Positions 35,457 through 43,819 of a DNA stretch of 64,000 nucleotides are shown here, in pieces; position 1 is the first letter of the stretch, and each line of letters opens with the position of its first letter. The notes beneath the pieces were generated by a model. That model made no database searches, was not told where the DNA came from, and saw only the letters and a program-made list of their open reading frames with translations. Location: contig CAWBNO010000019.1 in the NCBI GenBank assembly GCA_963790095.1, positions 124,001-188,000 on the forward strand. Reading direction: 5' to 3'. A program made the translations under genes and the position numbers. This DNA comes from JAAXQD01 sp963790095. Its GTDB lineage: Bacteria; Desulfobacterota; Desulfobacteria; Desulfobacterales; UBA11574.

Positions 35457-35977
35457 TGTCTATTCATATCGTCATCGACGGCTATAATTTAATCCGACAG
35501 TCCAACGCCCTATCCGCCCTTGACCGCCAAGATTTACAATTGGGCCGTGAAGCCCTCCTTGACATGCTTTCAGCATACAAAAGAATAAAACGCCACACCA
35601 TTACCGTCGTTTTTGACGGTACCAACGCGCCGCAATTTTCCCAGCACAAAGAGCGAATAAAAGGAATCAAGGTGAAATTTTCCCGCCGTGGAGAATCCGC
35701 CGATGCCGTGATTAAACGGATGACCGCCCAACTAAGGGAAAAAGCCCTGGTTGTAAGCTCTGATCTGGATGTGATTCATTTTGCGGCATCCAAAGGGTCG
35801 GCAACCATCAACTCTCCCGGATTTGAAGAAAAGATGGCCATGGCGGTCTATATGGATACCAAAGGAATGGAAAGCGAGGCGGCGGAGGGGTGGGTTCCAA
35901 CGACGAAAAAGAAAGGTCCCGGCAGACGACTTTCAAAAAAAAAACGGCGCAGCAGGGTCAAAATTAAAAAACTGTAA
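35456..35977 (+). CDS. YacP-like NYN-domain nuclease
   Basis: 173 residues with an NYN (PIN-like) domain (about 1-135). Conserved acidic residues are in Val-Ile-Asp-Gly-Tyr-Asn, Val-Val-Phe-Asp-Gly-Thr, Glu-Ser-Ala-Asp and Ser-Ser-Asp-Leu-Asp. The basic tail (about 145-173) is Lys/Arg-rich and could bind RNA. YacP/Rae1 homologues are ribosome-associated endoribonucleases in Bacillus. Its overlap with parB implies co-transcription with the par operon. Confidence 0.75.
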   Translation: MSIHIVIDGYNLIRQSNALSALDRQDLQLGREALLDMLSAYKRIKRHTITVVFDGTNAPQFSQHKERIKGIKVKFSRRGESADAVIKRMTAQLREKALVVSSDLDVIHFAASKGSATINSPGFEEKMAMAVYMDTKGMESEAAEGWVPTTKKKGPGRRLSKKKRRSRVKIKKL

Positions 35978-35981
35978 AAAT

Positions 35982-36009
35982 TTGACAAACTCGTAAAAAG
36001 TCTGATTTT
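35982..36009 (+). repeat. Half copy of the ACTCGTAAAAAGT element
   Basis: TTGACAAACTCGTAAAAAGT followed by CTGATTTT. It is the left end only of the 60494 family, directly after the NYN gene. Confidence 0.6.
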
Positions 36010-36185
36010 GAAAAAAATATCCTATTCAGATTTTCTGATTCTATAACGAGTCAACCCCGCAGATAAATCAGCGAAAAAATTCAAGGACCACCCGATGCTC
36101 GTTTCCATTGACGCGGTCGGCATTATCTGATAGTCACACAACGATTCCGAGGGGTTTTTTTCATAACGCTTTGAGATTTAACAAC

Positions 36186-36651
36186 ATGAATACAACAGAA
36201 AATAAATCGGACCTGGTTCGGATATGCGTAATAGACGGTCAGGGCGGCGGTATCGGAAGCGCGGTCATCAAAAAACTCAAAGACCTTTTCGGAGAAACCG
36301 TTGAAATTATCGCCCTGGGCACCAACGCCATTGCCACCGCCCAGATGCTGAAAGCCAGAGCCAACAGAGGTGCATCTGGAGAAAATGCAATTGTTCAGAC
36401 GTCTAAAAAAGTGAGATTTTATCATCGGTACGGTTAGCATTATCCTGGCCCATTCCATGATGGGAGAAGTGACCCCCAAAATAGCAGAAGCCGTGGCCGG
36501 GAGCCCCGCTCAAAAACTGCTGATACCGCTTACCCAGGAAAATGTGGAAATCGTAGGTTTACCCTCAACGCCGCTTCCCCATCTTATTGATGCGCTTATC
36601 GAGGAAAATTTAAAAGGGAAAATACCATGTGTGAGGCAAACGCATACTTGA
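36186..36651 (+). CDS. DUF3842 family protein, frameshifted
   Basis: Two frames join into one DUF3842-like protein of about 154 residues. The first part has Ile-Cys-Val-Ile-Asp-Gly-Gln-Gly-Gly-Gly-Ile-Gly-Ser-Ala (a Rossmann-like start) and Ala-Leu-Gly-Thr-Asn-Ala-Ile-Ala-Thr. Homology leaves the frame at about 36411 and resumes in the other frame from 36415 with Asp-Phe-Ile-Ile-Gly-Thr-Val-Ser-Ile-Ile and Ala-His-Ser-Met-Met-Gly-Glu. Dropping the A at 36414 restores the reading. Function is unknown. The 3' end overlaps cooT by 25 bases, and the pair is a recurring arrangement, so the gene is probably functional and the frameshift an error. Confidence 0.7.
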
Positions 36652-36812
36652 TCGAAGGAAATGAGAAAATACTGGTTATGGAAGCTGTTGATACCGTGGA
36701 ACCCGAGGAAAACGGCATTCGATTGACCAGTATATTTGGAGACCAGAAATTCATACAGGCGCACATTCATTCACTGGCGCTGGTGGACCACAATGTATTT
36801 CTGAAAGCCTAA
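36627..36812 (+). CDS. cooT: CooT-family nickel-binding protein
   Basis: 61 residues starting Met-Cys-Glu-Ala-Asn, the CooT signature. The body is a compact beta-rich domain ending Ser-Leu-Ala-Leu-Val-Asp-His. CooT is a small nickel chaperone linked to carbon monoxide dehydrogenase maturation; Cys2 is its nickel ligand. No CODH genes are in the window, but its presence suggests Ni enzymes such as CODH/ACS in this organism. Overlaps the DUF3842 gene. Confidence 0.85.
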   Translation: MCEANAYLIEGNEKILVMEAVDTVEPEENGIRLTSIFGDQKFIQAHIHSLALVDHNVFLKA

Positions 36813-36885
36813 CATAACGACTCGATACAATAAGCGGCTTTTATTCATAAAATTCGATGCGTTGCGCCGAACCAGCATGTCATAG

Positions 36886-38613
36886 ATGAAAATATTAATT
36901 GCAAAGAACGCTGGTTTCTGCATGGGGGTTCGCAGAGCCGTTGAAATGGTCCTAGATACCCCGAACAAACACGAAAATCCTATCTGCACCTTTGGGCCGC
37001 TCATACACAATCCCCAGGTTCTAAAACTGTTGGAAGAAAAAGGGATATCCATACTCGATGAAGTTCCGGATCACGGATCCGGTATGGTTCTGATTAGAGC
37101 CCATGGGGTTCCACCCGATACCAAAGAAAATCTGAAAAAAGCCGGTTTCAAGATTATCGACGCCACATGCCCCCGGGTGATCAAGGTACAAACCATCATC
37201 CGGAAACATGCACGGCAAGGATCCGCGGCGATCATCATTGGAGACAAAGAACACCCTGAAGTCATCGGTCTTTTAGGCTATGCAGGGGAAAAAGGGTATG
37301 TTGTCGACAATATTAATGATCTTGATTCTCTTCCTTTGTTTGAAAACGCCATCATTGTTGCCCAGACCACACAGAACACCCGCTTTTTTGAAAAGGTAAA
37401 AACCTGGGCAAACCAAAGATTTCCCCACTACAAGATCTATGACACCATTTGCGATTCCACCGCCAAGCGCCAGGCCGAAGTCCATGACCTGGCAGATTCT
37501 GTGGATGCCGTTATTGTTGTGGGGGGGTATACCAGCGGAAATACAAAGCGGCTCGCGGAAATTGCCCAAAAAACCGGTAAACCGACGTATCACATCCAAG
37601 ATGAATCGGACATCGACATGGATGCACTTTCTGAAGCAAGCTGTATTGGGATTGCAGCCGGCGCTTCCACCCCGAACTGGATCATCAATAAAATCTACAG
37701 AAAGCTCGAAGCCCTCCCTTATAAAAAGAAGCAGCGCTGGAAAAGGAGCGTGTTTGCCGTCCAGCGAGCCCTCCTTCTCACAAATATCTATGTGTCCATG
37801 GGCGCCGGATGCCTTTGTTATGCCTGTATCAGGATTCAGGAGATTTCAAACTACCTGCCCTATGTATTTATATCGGTGCTTTATGTTCAATCCATGCATA
37901 TCTTCAACAACCTGATCGGTACAAAGGCAGACCGATACAATGATCCTGAACGGTCTTTTTTTTATGACAAAAACAAGATCTCCCTTGCCATTCTCGCGTG
38001 TACAGCAGGGGGTGCTGGGCTGATCATCGCCCATTCAACCGGAACCATACCTTTTCTGATCCTTCTCGGCATGAGCATCATGGGACTTTCTTACAACCTG
38101 AGGTTGATACCGGAACATTTTACAGGGAACAAGTACCGGCGGATAAGGGATATCCCGGGATCAAAGACTGTTCTGATTGCAATGGCATGGGGAATCGTGA
38201 CATCCGTATTGCCCTCCCTGTCCGTTTCCGAGAATATTCGTCTGAGTACGGTCATCATAATCTTGTGGTCTTTGAGCCTGGTCTTTGTCAGGACGGCATT
38301 TTTCGACGTTCTTGATATGCAGGGCGATCGCATTGTGGGAAAAGAGACCATCCCCATATTGATGGGAGAAAAGCGAACCCTGCGCCTTTTAAAAACGATA
38401 CTTGCCATCAATTTTGGCATTCTGATTTTGTCCAGTGCCTTTCACCTTATTTCGAGTCTCGGATTTGCCCTTGGGATCTGCCCCGCTTTTATCTTCACCG
38501 TTCTTTCAGCCCACGAACGCGGTTATATGCTTCCCGGGATCCGGCTGGAATTTTTGGTTGAAAGTAATTTTGTTCTGGCCGGCTTGATCGCCCTTATTTG
38601 GTCTCTTCTTTAG
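36886..38613 (+). CDS. ispH: IspH fused to a UbiA-like membrane prenyltransferase domain
   Basis: 575 residues in two parts. Residues 1-280 form IspH, the [4Fe-4S] HMBPP reductase making IPP and DMAPP, with cluster cysteines Cys12, Cys95 and Cys189, the Arg-Ala-His-Gly and Gly-Gly-x-x-Ser-Gly-Asn-Thr motifs. Residues about 290-575 are a multi-helix membrane domain of the UbiA superfamily: first motif Asn-x-x-Gly-Thr-Lys-Ala-Asp-Arg-Tyr-Asn-Asp (341-352) and second Asp-Val-Leu-Asp-Met-Gln-Gly-Asp (474-481). Usual IspH is about 310 residues. The fusion would place DMAPP/IPP synthesis at a membrane prenyl-transfer site. The frame is continuous with no stop or weak junction. Confidence 0.88.
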   Translation: MKILIAKNAGFCMGVRRAVEMVLDTPNKHENPICTFGPLIHNPQVLKLLEEKGISILDEVPDHGSGMVLIRAHGVPPDTKENLKKAGFKIIDATCPRVIKVQTIIRKHARQGSAAIIIGDKEHPEVIGLLGYAGEKGYVVDNINDLDSLPLFENAIIVAQTTQNTRFFEKVKTWANQRFPHYKIYDTICDSTAKRQAEVHDLADSVDAVIVVGGYTSGNTKRLAEIAQKTGKPTYHIQDESDIDMDALSEASCIGIAAGASTPNWIINKIYRKLEALPYKKKQRWKRSVFAVQRALLLTNIYVSMGAGCLCYACIRIQEISNYLPYVFISVLYVQSMHIFNNLIGTKADRYNDPERSFFYDKNKISLAILACTAGGAGLIIAHSTGTIPFLILLGMSIMGLSYNLRLIPEHFTGNKYRRIRDIPGSKTVLIAMAWGIVTSVLPSLSVSENIRLSTVIIILWSLSLVFVRTAFFDVLDMQGDRIVGKETIPILMGEKRTLRLLKTILAINFGILILSSAFHLISSLGFALGICPAFIFTVLSAHERGYMLPGIRLEFLVESNFVLAGLIALIWSLL

Positions 38614-38821
38614 GGTGATCCACTCGGCGGGGGGACTGTTTTCTTTGTTAAACCGCTCCCGGAACAATGTTTTTTTCAACCCGTTTAAACCCGTGTATTA
38701 ACGTTCTTCAAGGCAAACATATCGAGACCTTTGAAAAATGTTCATTTTTGCCTGCCCAGTTAAAGCAAAAATTGGGCAAAAAAGGGCGTTTCTCAAAAGT
38801 CTCACATCAGGATATCATAAC

Positions 38822-40531
38822 ATGAAACACAGAAAAAAATTGCTGATCGTTGGCGGTGTTGCAGGGGGAGCGTCCTGCGCCGCAAGAGCGAGAAGACTTC
38901 GCGAAGATGCCGATATTATTCTATTTGAACGCGGATCCCATATCTCTTTTGCCAATTGCGGTCTCCCGTATCATATCGGAAAAGTTATTCCAAAGGAGCG
39001 GTCGCTTTTTGTTGCGTCACCGGAGTTGTTTAAAAGACAGCTGAATGTGGATGTAAGAACCCAAAATAATGTCCGATATATTGACCGTAAAAATAAACGG
39101 ATCGACATCGAAAATTTAAAAACCGGTGAGGTATACCGTGAAAGCTACGATGCCCTTGTCCTCTCTCCCGGAGCGGCGCCCATAAAACCGGATTTCAAGG
39201 GAATAGACCTCCCTGGCATCTTTACCTTGCGCACCATTCCGGACATGCGCAAGATTATCGACTGGATTAACACCCGAACGGTGAAAAAAGCCACTGTCGT
39301 CGGCGGCGGATTCATCGGTCTGGAAATGACTGAAAATTTGAAAATACAAGGAATAGATGTCTCCATCATTGAAATGCTGCCCCAGGTCATGCCTTTTTTA
39401 GATCCTGAAATTGCAGCGTTCATCCATGATCATCTTAAGTCCAAAGATATATTACTCTGTTTGGAAAGTCCGGTGACCGGATTCAGGCAGAAAAACAATG
39501 GGATGATCGAGGTTATGATCGAATCCGGCAAAAGGGTTGCAGCGGATGTGGTCATTCTTGCCATCGGTGTTCGTCCGGAGGTTGAGCTGGCAAAAACAGC
39601 CGGTCTCGCCGTCGGCAGCCTGGGAGGGATTCTGGTGGACGATCAAATGCGCACCAGCGATGAAAATATTTTCGCGGTGGGCGATGCAGTTGAAGTGCAA
39701 AACTTTGTCACCGCCGCGCAGGGCCTGATTCCCCTGGCAGGTCCGGCCAACCGTCAAGGACGAATTGCGGCGGATGTCATCTTTGGAAACAACCGATCTG
39801 CGCCGCCCCGATTCCGCGGAGTTCAGGCCACAACAGTTTGCGGGGTACTCGGCCTGACCATAGCTGCCACGGGCACCAGCGAAAAAGCCTTGGCCCGGTT
39901 GGACGGAAATGAAGATTTAAAACCTTACGAAAAAATCTATCTCACCCCGAATCACCATGCCGGATACTATCCAGGGGCGAAGCCCATGACAATCAAATTG
40001 ATTTTTTCAAAAAAAACCGGACAGATACTGGGTGCCCAGGCCGTTGGGACGGAAGGTGTCGAAAAAAGAATCGATGTGATTGCAAAATCCATCCAGCATA
40101 ACGGAACCGTATTCGACCTTGAGGAATCGGAACTGTGCTATGCACCCCAATACGGGGCTGCCAAAGACCCCGTCAACCTGGCGGGGATGATCGCATCAAA
40201 TCTGATGCGGGGGCAAACGTCCATTGTCCATTGGGAGGATCTTTCCGGGTCCGATGCATTTCTTTTGGATGTCCGCGGACCTTTTGAATTTAAAAGGGGG
40301 CATGTCAAAAATGCAGTGAATATCCCTCTGGCTGACTTAAGGAATCGGATGTCGGAGCTTCCCCGGGATCGGAAAATTTGGACATACTGTTATGAAGGGA
40401 AACGGTCTTATTTTGCCCTGCGCATTCTGGAACAGTATGGTTTTAAAGTGGAAAATATTTCCGGAGGGTATTTGATATATCTGGCCGTAAAACAATCCAA
40501 AGACATCGAGCAAAAAATCGTTGATCGGTGA
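38822..40531 (+). CDS. CoA-disulfide reductase-like flavoprotein with C-terminal rhodanese
   Basis: 569 residues. The N-terminal FAD/NAD(P)H oxidoreductase (about 1-450) has Gly-Gly-Val-Ala-Gly-Gly-Ala-Ser (10-17), the active cysteine Cys46 in Ser-Phe-Ala-Asn-Cys-Gly-Leu-Pro-Tyr, and a second Gly-Gly-Gly-Phe-Ile-Gly dinucleotide fold. A rhodanese domain (about 465-560) ends it, with its Cys in Thr-Tyr-Cys-Tyr-Glu-Gly-Lys-Arg-Ser. This CoADR-RHD layout reduces CoA disulfides, CoA-persulfide or polysulfide with NAD(P)H. The ATG at 38822 begins the dinucleotide-binding domain directly; the upstream frame start at 38738 is not supported. Monocistronic. Confidence 0.88.
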   Translation: MKHRKKLLIVGGVAGGASCAARARRLREDADIILFERGSHISFANCGLPYHIGKVIPKERSLFVASPELFKRQLNVDVRTQNNVRYIDRKNKRIDIENLKTGEVYRESYDALVLSPGAAPIKPDFKGIDLPGIFTLRTIPDMRKIIDWINTRTVKKATVVGGGFIGLEMTENLKIQGIDVSIIEMLPQVMPFLDPEIAAFIHDHLKSKDILLCLESPVTGFRQKNNGMIEVMIESGKRVAADVVILAIGVRPEVELAKTAGLAVGSLGGILVDDQMRTSDENIFAVGDAVEVQNFVTAAQGLIPLAGPANRQGRIAADVIFGNNRSAPPRFRGVQATTVCGVLGLTIAATGTSEKALARLDGNEDLKPYEKIYLTPNHHAGYYPGAKPMTIKLIFSKKTGQILGAQAVGTEGVEKRIDVIAKSIQHNGTVFDLEESELCYAPQYGAAKDPVNLAGMIASNLMRGQTSIVHWEDLSGSDAFLLDVRGPFEFKRGHVKNAVNIPLADLRNRMSELPRDRKIWTYCYEGKRSYFALRILEQYGFKVENISGGYLIYLAVKQSKDIEQKIVDR

Positions 40532-40589
40532 ATATCCGGGGGTGTCCTTTTAATCCTTGGACGAACCACAGCCTCAGGTCCCCGTCGGT

Positions 40590-41195
40590 TTATTTCCATA
40601 TGGTCGGTTCCGTTCCGGACAGAATTCTTTTGATGTTTTCTTTGTGGCGAAAACCGATGAATACGGCTGTTGCTGCGGCACCTCCTGTGAGGACGCCGGA
40701 GCCGGTAGCCTTCCAGACCGCAACCGGCAGAACGGCGGCGGCGGCCAGGGATGCCGCCGAGACCCGGTTGAACCCGCAAACAAACAGGATAAAGACCAGA
40801 ATTACAACCCCAAATGCCGGCGGTGAAATTACGGCAAAACACCCGGCGGCAGTTGCAACGCCTTTGCCCCCGTTTTTAAACTTCATATATATGGGATAAA
40901 GGTGGCCCAGAAAGGCGGCAAAGGCAACCAGTGAAATGTAGAAAGCGGCCCAGAATCCATTTGAATCTGTTAAGGAAATCGCCAACCAGACCGGAACGGC
41001 GCCTTTGAGGATATCGCCGGCAAGGGTTAAAATCCCGAGCTTTGTCCCTGCCACTCGCCTTACATTGGTGGCACCGATATTTCCACTCCCCTCCTGCCGG
41101 ATGTTTATTGAGGTGAACAGCCGGGTCAGGACAAGCCCCCAAGGGATGGAGCCCAGAAGATACGCAAAAAACGGCAGAATGAGAAGTTTAATCAT
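40590..41195 (-). CDS. plsY: Glycerol-3-phosphate acyltransferase PlsY
   Basis: A 201-residue membrane protein with Leu-Leu-Gly-Ser-Ile-Pro-Trp-Gly and the Gly-Ser-Gly-Asn-Ile-Gly-Ala-Thr-Asn-Val-Arg-Arg acyl-phosphate-binding loop. A later Lys-x-Lys-x-Gly-Gly-Lys-Gly-Val-Ala-Thr motif completes the family signature. It acylates glycerol-3-phosphate from acyl-phosphate in the inner membrane, the first step of phospholipid synthesis. Convergent with the rhodanese flavoprotein and divergent from the Smr gene. Confidence 0.92.
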   Translation of the reverse strand: MIKLLILPFFAYLLGSIPWGLVLTRLFTSINIRQEGSGNIGATNVRRVAGTKLGILTLAGDILKGAVPVWLAISLTDSNGFWAAFYISLVAFAAFLGHLYPIYMKFKNGGKGVATAAGCFAVISPPAFGVVILVFILFVCGFNRVSAASLAAAAVLPVAVWKATGSGVLTGGAAATAVFIGFRHKENIKRILSGTEPTIWK

Positions 41196-41340
41196 TTAAG
41201 CGACACCACGGTGTTATTTTAATGGAACGATACACCCTGCAAGCCATACAGAGTGCATCCTGAAAACATAGTGGGTATCATATCACTATCCACCGTAATA
41301 TCAAGTCCATATAATATCTCTCAAAAGGGGAGCGTTTTAC

Positions 41341-41616
41341 GTGAAACCTGTAAAAATTCCCATCGAAGATATTTTAGATCTTCACACCTTTAACCCCAAT
41401 GAGGTTCCGGATCTTTTGATCGATTACTTCTCTGAGTGTATCGATGCCGGCATTTATTCTGTACGGATCGTTCATGGAAAGGGCCGGGGAATTTTGAAAA
41501 AACGGGTTCAAGGGCTTTTGAAAAAAAATCCGCTGGTGAAATCCTTTAAAAATGCGCCCCTTGAAGCCGGTGGTTGGGGCGCGACCCTGGTGGAACTCAA
41601 ACAGAGATTCGAATAA
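41341..41616 (+). CDS. Small Smr-domain protein
   Basis: 91 residues consisting of one Smr domain. It has Leu-Asp-Leu-His-Thr-Phe near the start and the core Val-Arg-Ile-Val-His-Gly-Lys-Gly-Arg-Gly-Ile-Leu (about 41-52). Smr domains are DNA or RNA nicking modules known from MutS2; stand-alone Smr proteins are common. GTG start with GGGGAG upstream. Function here is probably nucleic acid processing, target unknown. Confidence 0.82.
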   Translation: MKPVKIPIEDILDLHTFNPNEVPDLLIDYFSECIDAGIYSVRIVHGKGRGILKKRVQGLLKKNPLVKSFKNAPLEAGGWGATLVELKQRFE

Positions 41617-41980
41617 CCCTGTGTCAGGATGTCAAGGGGTGTCTGAGGTGGTATAAAAGGAGATTATTATCCGGCGGTGTTCCATACGGAGTTCCATTTT
41701 CCATGTTACCTGAATTACCTAATATGTAATGAAAGTAACAAGAAATGTGGCATTTATTTCACATTTTTCCGGACTGTTACCCGTTTTTTTGAGCTAACTA
41801 TTTGAAATATCAGGAAGCGAAAAAACATCCTGTTCCTGCATGCTTTTTGCATGCTCTTATCCCATTAACGCAACGACGAACCCTTTCAAAACAGCCGGAG
41901 TTTCCTGCAGCGCAGTTGAAACCGGATTTTTGAATTGTTTTAACAGACCGGGGAAATACCCACGCTGTTCCAATTCAAGG
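41617..41980. other. Intergenic region after the Smr gene
   Basis: 364 bases. AAATGTG (41743-41749) is inverted as CACATTT (41760-41766), and GCATGC is repeated around a T-rich spacer near 41838-41855. Neither has a T-run that would make a terminator. No ORF with a ribosome site was found. Confidence 0.35.
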
Positions 41981-42145
41981 ATGACCCTATTAATTATGAC
42001 TGGTGAACTACCCGATAACGGCGGCCGGCGCTCAGGAACAGACCGTAGGGAATATTCTTACACCTCATACATACCTGAACGAAGGTCGGGTAAGGACCGG
42101 AGAAGCGGGTTGGATAGACGGCTGAAACCCAGGGCACCGGAATAG
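41981..42145 (+). CDS. Arg-rich small protein with RRSGxDRR motifs
   Basis: 54 residues from ATG 41981, or 49 from ATG 41996; no convincing ribosome site serves either. It contains three Arg-Arg repeats: Arg-Arg-Ser-Gly-Thr-Asp-Arg-Arg, Arg-Arg-Ser-Gly-Lys-Asp-Arg-Arg and Ser-Gly-Leu-Asp-Arg-Arg. The same motif recurs in the next small gene at 42363. The motif is seen as a linker next to regulatory domains in related bacteria, but I know no function for it alone. The high charge suggests RNA, DNA or membrane-phosphate contact. Confidence 0.5.
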   Translation: MTLLIMTGELPDNGGRRSGTDRREYSYTSYIPERRSGKDRRSGLDRRLKPRAPE

Positions 42146-42177
42146 AAAAATAACCGGATATTTTGGATTTAAAATGG

Positions 42178-42207
42178 TGGGACCGGCAAAGGTCCTGCCT
42201 TTTTTAT
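42178..42207 (+). terminator. Rho-independent terminator after the first RRSG gene
   Basis: GGGACC and GGTCC pair around GGCAAA (42180-42195), followed by TGCC and a run of six T beginning at 42200. It ends the small gene at 42145. Confidence 0.5.
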
Positions 42208-42362
42208 TTGACAATTCCCACAAAATTCCTGTATATAGTTTCTCATCAAATTGATTCTACCAGATATAGTATAACAGGTCGCTGAAAAGCATTTTCTTTT
42301 TCTCAATCCCGTGTCAGACTCAGATTTTGATCCTCGAAATTTTGCGGCCAGGAGGGTTCTTG

Positions 42363-42569
42363 ATGAGCGCTTATCCCTATCTTCAAAAAGACCGCAGAAG
42401 CGGTTTAGAAAGACGAAAAAGCAGGGTTCCGGTGGGAATAACGTATGAGTTCGTCGACCGCAGGCAAAAAAACGACCCCTATTATAGCGGCCCTGAACGG
42501 CGAAGCGGTCATGATAGAAGGGGGTTGATTTGGGATAGAAGAACTCCCAAAGTAACCTGCTGCAGCTAA
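42363..42569 (+). CDS. Second Arg-rich small protein with RRSGxDRR motifs
   Basis: 68 residues from ATG 42363, seven bases after GGAGGG. It contains Arg-Arg-Ser-Gly-Leu-Glu-Arg-Arg, Phe-Val-Asp-Arg-Arg and Arg-Arg-Ser-Gly-His-Asp-Arg-Arg, and ends Cys-Cys-Ser. It shares this motif pattern with the product of 41981-42145 but is otherwise different, so the two are probably diverged paralogues or modular peptides. No named family was recognised. Confidence 0.55.
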   Translation: MSAYPYLQKDRRSGLERRKSRVPVGITYEFVDRRQKNDPYYSGPERRSGHDRRGLIWDRRTPKVTCCS

Positions 42570-42770
42570 ATGAACCCGATGCCCGCCCGTACTTTTTATA
42601 CGACAATTTAAAATATCCTGAATTTTTCCAATTCATTGAGGTCGCGTCGAGGAGGCTCTATTCGCCCAAGAAACGCCTGCAAGTAGGGGAATTTTCTAGC
42701 GCCATCGGCGTCCCCGCCTCCGGAGGACCCTCCCCCAGGGCAAAGAATATACGTTTTTTAAAAAAAAATG

Positions 42771-42802
42771 TTGCATTTTATAAATAAGCATGTTTAATAA
42801 AC
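42771..42802 (+). promoter_or_regulatory. Promoter with overlapping GTTTA-type operator of the repressor gene
   Basis: TTGCAT (42771-42776), a 17-base spacer and TTAATA (42794-42799). The -10 lies inside GTTTAATAAAC (42792-42802). The same half-sites form the palindrome at 43513 on the other side of the repressor gene, suggesting autoregulation. Confidence 0.4.
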
Positions 42803-42841
42803 TAAACAGTCCTTCTCAACCCCTAAAAAAACCGGGAAAAT

Positions 42842-43495
42842 ATGGCCCCAAATAAATTTGAATCCTTTTTAAAGCGGGTTAATGACGCCACGGGAATCGC
42901 ATCACAAACCGAATTGGCGTCCGCTCTTAATATCAACCGTTCGGCAATTACCCAAGCCAGAAAAAAAGATTCCATACCAGACAAATGGATATTGAAATTG
43001 TATCGAACCTTTGGCCTAAACCCGGACTGGGTCGAAACAGGCTCCGGCCCAACATTCCTGAAACCATCGGCGTCCAGAGATTCCATATTTAAAAATATAC
43101 CCAAGGTCAAAGCCAGGCTAAGTGCCGGCGGAGGTTCCTTTGAAGTCGGAGCCGAAATAGAAGGTTATTATGCCTTTCGGAAGGAGTGGTTGACCAAAAA
43201 GGGTAACATAAACCAGATCGTTTTAATGGATATTTTCGGCAACAGTATGGAACCTGAATTAAAGGATGGCGATACCGTACTCATAGACGAGTCTCAAAAA
43301 GATATCTTGGCGGGCGCTGTATACGCTGTTGGCATTGACGATACGATCATGGTTAAACGGTTGGAAAAACATCCCAACAAGCTTGTTTTACACAGTGACA
43401 ACAAGGATTATTCTCCCATTTATCTCCAGGGCGATGATATAAACAGTGTCCGTATCATTGGCAAAATAATCTGGATTTGCCGGGAATTCAGATAA
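42842..43495 (+). CDS. CI/LexA-like repressor with S24 peptidase domain
   Basis: 217 residues. The N-terminus (about 1-65) is a CI-type helix-turn-helix: Thr-Glu-Leu-Ala-Ser-Ala-Leu-Asn-Ile-Asn-Arg-Ser-Ala-Ile-Thr-Gln. The C-terminus (about 90-215) is an S24 self-cleavage domain, with Ser135 in Phe-Gly-Asn-Ser-Met-Glu-Pro and Lys172 in Met-Val-Lys-Arg-Leu-Glu. An Ala-Gly pair at about 95-96 could be the cleavage site. Such repressors are usually inactivated by RecA filament and control phage or defence-like genes. There is no intact prophage around it, only a set of tiny genes. Palindromes flank the gene. Confidence 0.82.
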   Translation: MAPNKFESFLKRVNDATGIASQTELASALNINRSAITQARKKDSIPDKWILKLYRTFGLNPDWVETGSGPTFLKPSASRDSIFKNIPKVKARLSAGGGSFEVGAEIEGYYAFRKEWLTKKGNINQIVLMDIFGNSMEPELKDGDTVLIDESQKDILAGAVYAVGIDDTIMVKRLEKHPNKLVLHSDNKDYSPIYLQGDDINSVRIIGKIIWICREFR

Positions 43496-43512
43496 TTTTT
43501 TTTGTCGTTTTT

Positions 43513-43528
43513 GTTTATATATATAAAC
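43513..43528. promoter_or_regulatory. Perfect palindrome downstream of the repressor gene
   Basis: GTTTATATATATAAAC, 16 bases with perfect symmetry, shares the GTTTA/TAAAC half-sites found upstream of the repressor. TTGACA follows at 43539. A likely operator controlling the small genes to the right. Confidence 0.5.
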
Positions 43529-43564
43529 TTTATGAGATTTGACATAAACATAACAGGTTAAAGT

Positions 43565-43705
43565 ATGCAACAGCCGTTGGGTGGGTTGGGCCGTCCCATG
43601 TGGCATCCACCTTTATTTTTGAACCAGAACCGGAAGACTCTTTTCAGGTCCGACCAAGACAGAATCGAAGATTTTTTCAAATCGAGGCCCCCGAAGCCCC
43701 GTTGA
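43565..43705 (+). CDS. Possible small protein, 46 residues
   Basis: An ATG at 43565 preceded by AGGT at about eight bases opens 46 codons, ending at a TGA at 43703-43705. The peptide is Pro- and Arg-rich, with no recognised domain. It comes right after the palindrome at 43513, so a repressor-controlled small gene is possible. Evidence is thin, and this could be untranslated leader. Confidence 0.3.
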   Translation: MQQPLGGLGRPMWHPPLFLNQNRKTLFRSDQDRIEDFFKSRPPKPR

Positions 43706-43819
43706 AACGGAATCTCCGATAGGCTTCAACACGCTTGCGGGGAATGCGCTGGTCCGGTTGAATCCTCCAAATTAAACCGGGCCGGCGGCTGAAGTTCATA
43801 AATTTTAGGAGATATGGAA

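Noticed and set aside
41820..41860. GCATGC repeats around a T-run resembling a sigma-54 promoter
   Set aside because: The GG and GC spacing required for sigma-54 is missing.
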